A DNA stretch of 6,555 nt. Source: Ruminococcus sp. UBA4321. GTDB taxonomy: Bacteria > Bacillota > Clostridia > Oscillospirales > Ruminococcaceae. Under the pieces are notes generated by a model. That model saw nothing but the letters and a program-made list of their open reading frames with translations. It did no database searches and was not told the origin of the DNA. The stretch's first letter is position 1, and each line of letters opens with the position of its first letter. The stretch lies in the NCBI GenBank assembly GCA_002393815.1, contig DGUB01000057.1:1-6555 (forward strand), read 5' to 3'. Position numbers and translations under genes: made by a program. Below, one piece after another: positions 1 through 4,783 of this stretch.

Positions 1-416
1 GTCTGCCAGTCGTGGCAGTGAATAATATCCGGATGGAAGCCGATAACCGGCATCATTGCCAGTACAGCTTTACAGAAGAACGTAAAGCGTTCGATATCCC
101 ATTTCAGGTCACTGCTGTACGGTGTTTCGCCGTTGAAATAGTACTCGTTGTCTACATAATAATATTTAATGCCGTGATATTCATATTCCATGATGCCGAC
201 ATGTTCCTGCCGTCCTGCATAGTCCATGAAGAAATGGTGGCGATAGTGAAAGAAATTTCTGTATCTGCCGGGAATGCAGGTATAATACGGAATAATCACA
301 CGGACATCAAAACGCTCCTTGTCAAGGTTTTTCGGCAGTGCGCCGACAACATCGGCAAGACCTCCCGTTTTGACGAACGGTACACATTCAGAGGCTGCAA
401 AAAGAATGTTTGTCAA
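1..416 (-). CDS. glgA: Glycogen synthase, N-terminal part (cut by window edge)
   Basis: Encodes the first 138 residues of a bacterial ADP-glucose-dependent glycogen synthase (GT5 family), which transfers glucose from ADP-glucose to the growing alpha-1,4-glucan in the cytoplasm. The N-terminus shows the family's nucleotide-sugar binding signature KTGGLADVVGALP at residues 16-28, including the Lys-x-Gly-Gly motif, followed by a VRVIIPYY strand (38-45) and the HCHDWQ motif at 133-138. The rest of the N-terminal Rossmann domain and the whole C-terminal domain lie beyond base 1. The start is TTG at 416-414: it puts the first strand (TNILFAASE) exactly where family members begin, and an AAGGAGGG ribosome site sits 6 nt upstream. 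No in-frame ATG would give a complete N-terminus. It is transcribed leftward from its own promoter, divergent from the SCP2-like gene. Identity is secure; only the start codon type is unusual. Confidence 0.95.
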   Translation of the reverse strand, partial: MTNILFAASECVPFVKTGGLADVVGALPKNLDKERFDVRVIIPYYTCIPGRYRNFFHYRHHFFMDYAGRQEHVGIMEYEYHGIKYYYVDNEYYFNGETPYSSDLKWDIERFTFFCKAVLAMMPVIGFHPDIIHCHDWQ

Positions 417-422
417 AGAAAT

Positions 423-430
423 CCCTCCTT
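423..430 (-). promoter_or_regulatory. Ribosome binding site of glgA
   Basis: AAGGAGGG on the minus strand, 6 nt before the TTG at 416. This near-perfect Shine-Dalgarno match decides in favour of the TTG start and probably compensates for the weaker initiation codon. Confidence 0.85.
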
Positions 431-451
431 GAGAGTTTATTTTATATTTCT

Positions 452-480
452 ATTATACTCTTTTTTTTGGAACTAGTCAA
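452..480 (-). promoter_or_regulatory. Sigma-A promoter of glgA
   Basis: On the minus strand: TTGACT (480-475), a 17-bp spacer, then a perfect TATAAT (457-452). The spacer includes a run of eight A. Transcription would start near 445, giving a leader of about 30 nt before the TTG start. Both boxes and the spacing are near consensus. Confidence 0.85.
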
Positions 481-548
481 GAGATTTTTCACATTTTTTC
501 ATAATCTTTGTATAAAAAGCTAAAAAACTGCAAAAATAAATAAAAGCC

Positions 549-584
549 CTGTTTTCCGTGTTTCCGGAAACAGCCTGATTTTTT
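549..584. other. Palindromic hairpin in the glgA/SCP2 divergent region
   Basis: Bases 559-572 form a perfect 14-bp palindrome centred on CCGG. A competing longer hairpin pairs 549-554 with 568-573 and 556-558 with 565-567, with one bulged T. T-rich tracts follow on both strands (579-584 on plus; from about 545 downward on minus), so it could act as a bidirectional terminator, a roadblock or a protein-binding site. No gene upstream on either strand needs a terminator here. It sits between the two divergent promoters. The rest of 485-650 shows nothing recognisable. Confidence 0.35.
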
Positions 585-656
585 GAATTTTTATCCGAAA
601 AAAAGCCGCGAAACAAAGAAAATATTGTGCTAAATAGAGAAAATTCCGTTTTTTCA

Positions 657-685
657 TTGACGAATGAAATAATATCCTGTATAAT
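657..685 (+). promoter_or_regulatory. Sigma-A promoter of the SCP2-like gene
   Basis: TTGACG (657-662), 17-bp spacer, perfect TATAAT (680-685). The predicted transcription start is near 692, leaving a leader of about 75 nt before the ATG at 769. Confidence 0.85.
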
Positions 686-768
686 AATTCCATAAGCCAA
701 TATTAATTTCTGCGGTCTTGCGTAATTATCCGCTTGCTGCAACTGAAGAAAAGAAAGGTGAAAAGGCA

Positions 769-1368
769 ATGACTTATCATGAACTGGTAAAAACGGTTAG
801 AACTGCCCTGGTAGTAAAGGCAGATGCTTCCAAAATCGAAGAGCATATCGCTGCACAGGTAAACGTGACAGGCGAAGCTGAAGGTGCATTCTATATCGAA
901 ATCAAAGAGGATGCTGCGAATCCTATTGTAGAACCCTACACCTACAATGACCGTGACTTCCTGCTGACCGGCGACGGCGAAGAAATTCTGGCAGTTGCAC
1001 AGGGCAAGAAAACACTGGAAGCTGCTATCGTAGAAGGTACAATCGCTCACGAAGGCAACTGGGAAAAGACTCTCGTTCTGAGCAATATCATCCCGGCTGC
1101 TGAAAAGCCTGCAAAAAAATCTGCTAAGGCAAAGAAAGAAGAAGCTCCCAAGGCTGAAGAACCCGAAGAAGGTCAGCTCGCTCTTGGTGAAGAAGCTTCC
1201 GCTCCTGCTGCTGAAGAAGTCAAGGCAGAAGCCAAAGCAGAAGAAAAGACTAAGGGAAAAGGCGGCAGAAAAAAGAAGGATACAGCTTCTGATGAAAAGC
1301 CGAAATCAACAAGAACAACAAGAAAACCCAAGCCCACCGCCAACAAAGATAAAGAGAACAAAGAATAA
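769..1368 (+). CDS. SCP2-like domain protein with charged Lys/Ala/Glu-rich tail
   Basis: A 199-residue cytoplasmic-looking protein with no signal peptide or membrane segment. Residues 1-108 resemble the small stand-alone SCP2 (sterol carrier protein 2-like) family common in Clostridia: an N-terminal helix beginning TYHELV, strands around VNVTGEAEGAFYIEIK (31-46), YNDRDFLLTGDGEEILAVAQGK (59-80, broken here only by description) and a closing HEGNWEKTLVLSNI (94-107). Such domains bind hydrophobic ligands in other organisms; the bacterial role is not established. Residues 110-199 form a low-complexity, presumably disordered tail: a basic AKK-rich stretch (112-123), an acidic Glu/Ala stretch (124-160), then a basic end with GKGGRKKK (163-170) and TRTTRKPKP (181-189), resembling histone-H1-like tails. 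ATG 769 is chosen because AAAGGTGA lies about 7 nt upstream and the SCP2 domain starts there; the upstream in-frame TTG at 718 would add 17 residues without a ribosome site. Single-gene unit with its own promoter and terminator. Assignment rests on pattern memory. Confidence 0.7.
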   Translation: MTYHELVKTVRTALVVKADASKIEEHIAAQVNVTGEAEGAFYIEIKEDAANPIVEPYTYNDRDFLLTGDGEEILAVAQGKKTLEAAIVEGTIAHEGNWEKTLVLSNIIPAAEKPAKKSAKAKKEEAPKAEEPEEGQLALGEEASAPAAEEVKAEAKAEEKTKGKGGRKKKDTASDEKPKSTRTTRKPKPTANKDKENKE

Positions 1369-1412
1369 AAACAAGTAATTCTGTTTTCTTTAATTTTCTA
1401 AGATACAACACG

Positions 1413-1452
1413 AAAAGGCATTTCTTCCCAAAAAGAAATGCCTTTTGATTTT
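1413..1452 (+). terminator. Rho-independent terminator after the SCP2-like gene
   Basis: Perfect 14-bp stem, 1413-1426 with 1433-1446, loop CCCAAA, ending in TTTT and followed by GATTTTG. It lies 45 nt after the stop codon. Because the stem begins AAAA and ends TTTT it could also stop transcripts arriving from the right on the minus strand. Confidence 0.88.
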
Positions 1453-1469
1453 GTCAGATAAAAATCCTG

Positions 1470-1553
1470 AAAAAATAAAGAAGTGAAAAAGACACAGCAT
1501 AGCCATGCCTTTTTCAGCAAAAAATAAGAGAAAGAGGTTAGAAATCATTTTCC
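1470..1553 (-). ncRNA. Candidate small RNA from orphan minus-strand promoter
   Basis: A near-consensus minus-strand promoter (1588-1560) would start a transcript near 1553. About 40 nt into it lies a hairpin: GAAAAAG/CTTTTTC arms (1485-1491, 1509-1515) and an inner GCAT/ATGC stem, with a five-base bulge. T-rich sequence follows (six T at 1475-1470). If that fails to stop the polymerase, the strong hairpin at 1446-1413 is next. A 52-codon open frame (ATG at 1548, stop at 1390) begins only about 5 nt after the predicted start, has no clear ribosome site and runs through the terminator stem, so I do not call it a gene. Prediction only; the RNA is not matched to any family. Confidence 0.25.
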
Positions 1554-1559
1554 ATTTCC

Positions 1560-1588
1560 ATTATACCAGAATTTTCAGCGGTTTACAA
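1560..1588 (-). promoter_or_regulatory. Orphan minus-strand promoter with extended -10
   Basis: Minus strand: TTGTAA (1588-1583), 17-bp spacer, TATAAT (1565-1560) preceded by TGG, giving an extended -10. It faces left, away from ffs-dnaX and toward the 3' end of the SCP2-like gene, and no recognised gene lies downstream of it on that strand within the intergenic region. Confidence 0.6.
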
Positions 1589-1696
1589 GTATTTTTTGAA
1601 AAATAAAAATTTTTGTAGACATGCACAAAAATAGCACGTTATTTTTGACATTACAGACAAAAACAAGCCGGATTTCAGAAAAATTCTTTTTGCCAC

Positions 1697-1725
1697 TTGC
1701 TTTTTTTTTTGAAATATGTTATAAT
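1697..1725 (+). promoter_or_regulatory. Promoter of the SRP RNA (ffs)
   Basis: TTGCTT (1697-1702), 17-bp spacer rich in T, TATAAT (1720-1725) with an extended TGT immediately upstream (1717-1719). Predicted start near 1732, so the primary RNA would carry a leader of roughly 28 nt before the closing stem of the SRP RNA, which would need trimming. Confidence 0.82.
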
Positions 1726-1760
1726 AAGCTACAGAGTTCAGAAAAGTCTGGATTTTTCTT

Positions 1761-1880
1761 CGGAATATAGGTGTGCGGGCCCTGTGCAATGATTCGCCGT
1801 GAACCATGTCAGGCAGGGAACTGAGCAGCATTAAGCGGATTGTCTCATGTGCCGCAGCAAGCCTGCACACCTATGTTCCG
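1761..1880 (+). ncRNA. ffs: Signal recognition particle RNA, small bacterial (4.5S) type
   Basis: The RNA scaffold that binds Ffh and helps target nascent membrane and secreted proteins to FtsY and the translocon. The ends pair over about 20 bp (1761-1780 with 1861-1880, with G-U pairs), giving a long hairpin. The apex carries the invariant domain IV: GTCAGG (1808-1813), a CAG/CTG helix (1814-1816 with 1821-1823), the GGAA tetraloop (1817-1820) and AGCAGC (1824-1829). At about 120 nt it is the short form without an Alu domain, unlike the roughly 270-nt Bacillus RNA. Its place directly upstream of dnaX is the usual Firmicute arrangement. The exact processed ends cannot be read from sequence. 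Confidence 0.95.
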
Positions 1881-1889
1881 AATTTTTTT
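1861..1889 (+). terminator. Possible terminator at the 3' end of ffs
   Basis: The closing helix of the SRP RNA ends at 1880 (extendable by two A-U pairs with 1759-1760) and is followed directly by seven T (1883-1889). The RNA's own hairpin can therefore act as a terminator. Since no separate dnaX promoter is visible, termination is presumably partial. Confidence 0.5.
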
Positions 1890-1913
1890 GAGTGCAGGGA
1901 AAGGGGAATTCTG

Positions 1914-3488
1914 ATGTATCAGGCTTTATACAGAAAATGGAGACCAATGACGTTTGCAGACGTGCTTTCTCAGCCGCAGGTCACAACGACTTTGCAGAAT
2001 CAGCTGAAATCCGGAACAACCGCTCATGCCTATCTGTTTACAGGTTCCAGAGGTACGGGAAAAACCACCTGTGCGCGGATTCTCGCAAAGGCGGTCAACT
2101 GTGAACACCCCCGTCCGGACGGCAATCCCTGTCTGGAATGCGAAATCTGTAAAGCTGCCGAACAGGGAATTCTTTCCGACCTGACCGAAATCGATGCCGC
2201 TTCCAATAACAGTGTGGAAGATATCCGTGATTTGCGCGATGCGACTGTCTACACGCCGGAAAAATGTAAGTTCCGGATTTATATTATCGATGAAGTGCAT
2301 ATGCTCTCAACCAGTGCTTTCAATGCCCTGCTGAAAATTATGGAAGAACCGCCCCCATATGTGAAATTCATTCTGGCGACGACCGAAATCCATAAAGTTC
2401 CGGCGACGATTATTTCCCGCTGTCAGAGATACGATTTCCGGAGAATTCAGCAGAAAGATTTAGTTTCCCGTCTGCTGTATATCGCTGAACAGGAACATAT
2501 CAGCCTTGAAAAATCCGCTGCCGAACTTATGGCAAGGCTTTCCGACGGCGGCATGAGAGATGCGATTTCACTTCTCGACAGATGCTCCGCCTATGGCGAA
2601 ACCATTACCGCGCAGATGACTGCCGAAGCCGCTGGTGCTGCCGGAAGAGAATACCTGATTCAGCTTCTGAAAAAAATACAGCAGAAAGACATTTCCGGCA
2701 TTCTGGAAATTATTGCACAGCTGCATGAAAATTCCAAAGATTTACAGCGGCTCTGTGAAGAACTGATTCTCATGCAGAGAGATGTCATGCTGCTGAAAGC
2801 CGCCGGAGATATTTCACTGCTCCACTGCATGGCGGACGAAGTGCCGGCATTGCAGAAACTCGCCGCCGCACAGGATATGGAATCTGTCATGCAGATACTG
2901 AATATGCTTCAGACCTGCCGCGAACGCATGAACCGCGCCGTGAACAAGCGTGTCGAACTCGAAATGACACTGATTCGCATCAGCACGGATTCTGCCGCGC
3001 AGCCTGTTTCCGCCGGAGCGGTCAATTCTGCTGAATTTCAGCAGATTATGGAAAAAATCAAGCAGCTCGAACATCAGCAGCCTGTGAACGAAGACCCGCG
3101 CACCAAGCCGCACTCTTCTCCTGAACCCGAACCAAAGCCGGAAGTCGATATGAAAAAACTCAAGCTTTCCGATTTCAAGCCGCTGCCGCAGTGGGCGGAC
3201 GTTCTGGAAGAATGCGGAAAACTCAACCCGGCAGTCCTCGGAACACTGGCTGGCTCGAAAGCGGTTGTCTATGCAAATATTATGCTTATCACTGCCGAAA
3301 ATCCGCTGTTCCTGACAATGTTTGAACAGAAGGAAAATGCAAAGTCACTCAGTCAGGCAGTTTTCAACATTCTCGGCAAGCGGTTTGTCATCCGTGCAAA
3401 ATGTTCCGCAGAAGCCGTCAAGCACCGCCCTGTGGAAGAAATGATTGAACGCGCTAAAAACAGTGGCATGAATACCACTGTCATATAA
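1914..3488 (+). CDS. dnaX: DNA polymerase III subunit gamma/tau
   Basis: A 524-residue clamp-loader ATPase that loads the sliding clamp and, through tau, links the loader to the polymerase and helicase. Seen in order: RKWRP near the N-terminus (7-11); Walker A GSRGTGKT (44-51); zinc-binding cysteines C63, C73, C76, C79; Walker B IIDEVH (124-129); sensor 1 ATTE (155-158); the SRC arginine finger (168-170); sensor 2 GGMRDA (212-217); the collar signature NKRVELEMTLIRI (344-356); a Pro/Glu-rich linker (about 385-412); and a tau-type C-terminal domain (about 417-524). ATG 1914 is chosen because an AAAGGGG site lies 7 nt upstream and MYQALYRKWRP is the usual N-terminus; the longer open frame from 1806 runs into the SRP RNA. 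First protein gene of a dnaX-ybaB-recR operon, 47 nt before ybaB. No promoter is seen between ffs and dnaX, so it probably depends on read-through. No convincing slippery heptamer for a gamma product was found. Confidence 0.97.
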   Translation: MYQALYRKWRPMTFADVLSQPQVTTTLQNQLKSGTTAHAYLFTGSRGTGKTTCARILAKAVNCEHPRPDGNPCLECEICKAAEQGILSDLTEIDAASNNSVEDIRDLRDATVYTPEKCKFRIYIIDEVHMLSTSAFNALLKIMEEPPPYVKFILATTEIHKVPATIISRCQRYDFRRIQQKDLVSRLLYIAEQEHISLEKSAAELMARLSDGGMRDAISLLDRCSAYGETITAQMTAEAAGAAGREYLIQLLKKIQQKDISGILEIIAQLHENSKDLQRLCEELILMQRDVMLLKAAGDISLLHCMADEVPALQKLAAAQDMESVMQILNMLQTCRERMNRAVNKRVELEMTLIRISTDSAAQPVSAGAVNSAEFQQIMEKIKQLEHQQPVNEDPRTKPHSSPEPEPKPEVDMKKLKLSDFKPLPQWADVLEECGKLNPAVLGTLAGSKAVVYANIMLITAENPLFLTMFEQKENAKSLSQAVFNILGKRFVIRAKCSAEAVKHRPVEEMIERAKNSGMNTTVI

Positions 3489-3535
3489 AAGATTTTTATT
3501 CAAAATTAAATTTAACAAAAGGAGAAATCTCAGTT

Positions 3536-3883
3536 ATGAAAGCAAGAATCCCGAAGGGCGCAGGCAATAACGCCCAGAACATGAACTCTATGATTCGTCA
3601 GGCACAGAAAATGCAGGACCAGATTACCGAATTACAGGACGATATCGAAGCCCGTGACTTCACCACTACCGCAGGCGGCGGCGCAGTCGAACTCGTCATG
3701 ACCGGTAAAAAGACTATCAAGTCCCTGACTATCAAGAAAGAAGCTGTTGACCCCGAAGATGTCGAAATGCTTCAGGATTTAATCATCAGTGCCGTGAACG
3801 AAGCTGTCAGCCAGATTGAGGAAACCACCGAGAACGAAATGAGCAAAATCACCGGCGGCGTTTCTCTGCCCGGCTTATTCTAA
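3536..3883 (+). CDS. ybaB: YbaB/EbfC family nucleoid-associated protein
   Basis: A 115-residue small DNA-binding protein that dimerises and coats the nucleoid in the cytoplasm. Family landmarks: the helix MIRQAQKMQDQITELQ (19-34), the central beta segment AGGGAVELVMTGKK (46-59), VDPEDVEMLQDLI (71-83) followed by VNEA (87-90), and the C-terminal MSKITGGVSLPG (102-113). Length is typical of the family. ATG 3536 is supported by AAAAGGAG (3517-3524), though the spacing of about 11 nt is longer than usual. It lies between dnaX and recR, as in most bacteria, and its stop is 3 nt before recR, suggesting co-translation. Confidence 0.95.
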   Translation: MKARIPKGAGNNAQNMNSMIRQAQKMQDQITELQDDIEARDFTTTAGGGAVELVMTGKKTIKSLTIKKEAVDPEDVEMLQDLIISAVNEAVSQIEETTENEMSKITGGVSLPGLF

Positions 3884-3886
3884 AAG

Positions 3887-4489
3887 ATGGCAAATCATGA
3901 TGCACTGCCGCTCGTCATACTGACAGAACAGTTTGCAAAACTGCCGGGTATCGGAATGAAGTCCGCTGCCCGGCTTGCCTATCATGTCATGTCGATGGAG
4001 CCGGCAGATGTCGAAGCCTTTTCTCAGGCACTCCTGAACGCCCGGCGTACGGTGCATTACTGCCGCTGCTGCGAAAATCTGACAGATAAGGAATTATGCC
4101 CTGTCTGCGAAGACGACGCAAGAGACAAATCCGTCATCTGCGTTGTGGAAACTCCAAAGGATATTTCCGCATTCGAGCGCACAGGCGAATACAAGGGCGT
4201 CTATCACGTTCTGCACGGGCTGATTTCACCCCTGAAAAACGTTCTGCCTGATGATTTGAAAATCCGTTCCCTTGTGGCTCGTGTGCAGAAAGGCGGCGTG
4301 AATGAAGTCATTATGGCAACCAATCCCACTGTCGAAGGCGATGCTACAGCCGCCTATATTTCACAGCTTCTGAAACCGCTCGGCGTAAAAGTCACGCGTC
4401 TTGCGTTCGGGCTTCCGGTCGGCGGTATGCTGGAGTATGCGGACGAAGTCACACTTTATAAGGCTCTGGAAAACAGAAATATGATGTAA
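3887..4489 (+). CDS. recR: Recombination mediator protein RecR
   Basis: A 200-residue partner of RecF/RecO that helps load RecA on gapped, SSB-coated DNA. In order: helix-hairpin-helix KLPGIGMKSAARLAYHV (18-34); four-cysteine zinc finger C59, C62, C71, C74; Toprim domain beginning VICVVET (83-89) with the acidic EGDATA cluster (150-155); and the C-terminal GLPVGG-LEYADEVTL segment (175-190). Length fits the family (about 198). Position 181, usually Asp, Glu or Ser in the copies I recall, is Met here. The ATG at 3887 follows the ybaB stop by 3 nt and has no clear ribosome site, so translation is probably coupled to ybaB. No alternative start restores a better N-terminus. Last gene of the operon, followed by a strong hairpin. 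Confidence 0.96.
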   Translation: MANHDALPLVILTEQFAKLPGIGMKSAARLAYHVMSMEPADVEAFSQALLNARRTVHYCRCCENLTDKELCPVCEDDARDKSVICVVETPKDISAFERTGEYKGVYHVLHGLISPLKNVLPDDLKIRSLVARVQKGGVNEVIMATNPTVEGDATAAYISQLLKPLGVKVTRLAFGLPVGGMLEYADEVTLYKALENRNMM

Positions 4490-4491
4490 TC

Positions 4492-4536
4492 AGAAAGAAA
4501 GTTCTCTTGCAAAAGGGAACTTTCTTTCTCGTTTTC
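4492..4536 (+). terminator. Rho-independent terminator of the dnaX-ybaB-recR operon
   Basis: A stem of 17 pairs: 4492-4508 with 4513-4529, including one U-G pair, and a GCAA tetraloop, then CGTTTTCGT. It begins 3 nt after the recR stop codon. The stem is strong, but the T-tract is short. Confidence 0.85.
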
Positions 4537-4570
4537 GTATAACTTCTTAAATTTATCTTTAAAATTTTCA

Positions 4571-4586
4571 TATTTTGTTCAAAATA
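4571..4586. repeat. 16-bp palindrome upstream of the secreted-protein promoter
   Basis: TATTTTG, two T, CAAAATA: seven-base perfect arms with a 2-nt centre. It lies about 90 bp upstream of the -10 box at 4676. It could be a protein-binding site or a chance match in AT-rich DNA. The remainder of 4537-4645 shows nothing else recognisable. Confidence 0.3.
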
Positions 4587-4647
4587 ACTGAATTCTGGGA
4601 AAAAAATTCTACATAAAAAATCCGGAAAATTCACAAAATTCATAGTT

Positions 4648-4705
4648 TGTTCACATATTCCGCTTTCATTTGTGCTATAATAAGATTGTGAACACACAGT
4701 GAACA
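4648..4705. promoter_or_regulatory. Cluster of TGTTCAC/GTGAACA half-sites around the promoter
   Basis: TGTTCACA at 4648-4655 is the exact inverse of TGTGAACA at 4687-4694, and GTGAACA recurs at 4699-4705, 11 bp (about one helical turn) after the second. The pair flanks the -10 box and predicted start. A weaker TTCACA lies at 4630-4635. The arrangement resembles an operator array; the regulator is unknown. Confidence 0.45.
4673..4681 (+). promoter_or_regulatory. Extended -10 promoter of the secreted-protein gene
   Basis: TGC followed by a perfect TATAAT (4676-4681). At 17-bp spacing the -35 position reads ACATAT, which is poor; the better TTGTTC at 4647-4652 is 23 bp away. A perfect extended -10 with a weak -35 suggests a promoter helped by an activator or one poised for repression. 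Predicted start near 4688 and a leader of about 95 nt. Confidence 0.65.
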
Positions 4706-4724
4706 GTTTTTATCATCACTGTGT
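4694..4724 (+). promoter_or_regulatory. Inverted repeat in the 5' leader of the secreted-protein gene
   Basis: Perfect 9-bp arms ACACAGTGA (4694-4702) and TCACTGTGT (4716-4724) separated by 13 nt. Placed just after the predicted transcription start, it would form a hairpin at the 5' end of the mRNA, or serve as a dyad operator. It overlaps the GTGAACA repeats, so the two readings are not independent. Confidence 0.45.
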
Positions 4725-4783
4725 ATAAGATTTTGTACGTTATTTTGGGGAATTCTCATTGACTCAGAAAGGAAGATTATTGT

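Noticed and set aside
12..476. 154-codon plus-strand frame opposite glgA
   Set aside because: Antisense shadow of glgA; it runs over the glgA ribosome site and into its promoter, with no family resemblance.
473..769. 98-codon minus-strand frame between glgA and the SCP2-like gene
   Set aside because: It overlaps both divergent promoters and the palindrome, lacks a credible RBS and has no recognisable motifs.
1645..1673. TTGACA at 1645-1650 as a second ffs promoter
   Set aside because: No -10-like hexamer lies 16-18 bp downstream (the sequence there is around CCGGAT).
1583..1870. 95-codon minus-strand frame
   Set aside because: It lies antisense to the SRP RNA and its promoter; the structure of the RNA explains the sequence.
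1806..1913. 36-residue N-terminal extension of DnaX
   Set aside because: The extension is the SRP RNA read as protein; family members start at MYQALYRKWRP, which has its own RBS.
3147..3163. Run of six A in dnaX near the tau linker as a frameshift site for a gamma product
   Set aside because: The run is in frame ATG-AAA-AAA-CTC and does not form an X-XXY-YYZ slippery heptamer; the -1 and +1 frames offer no prompt stop that I could identify. Other A-runs in dnaX fail the same test.
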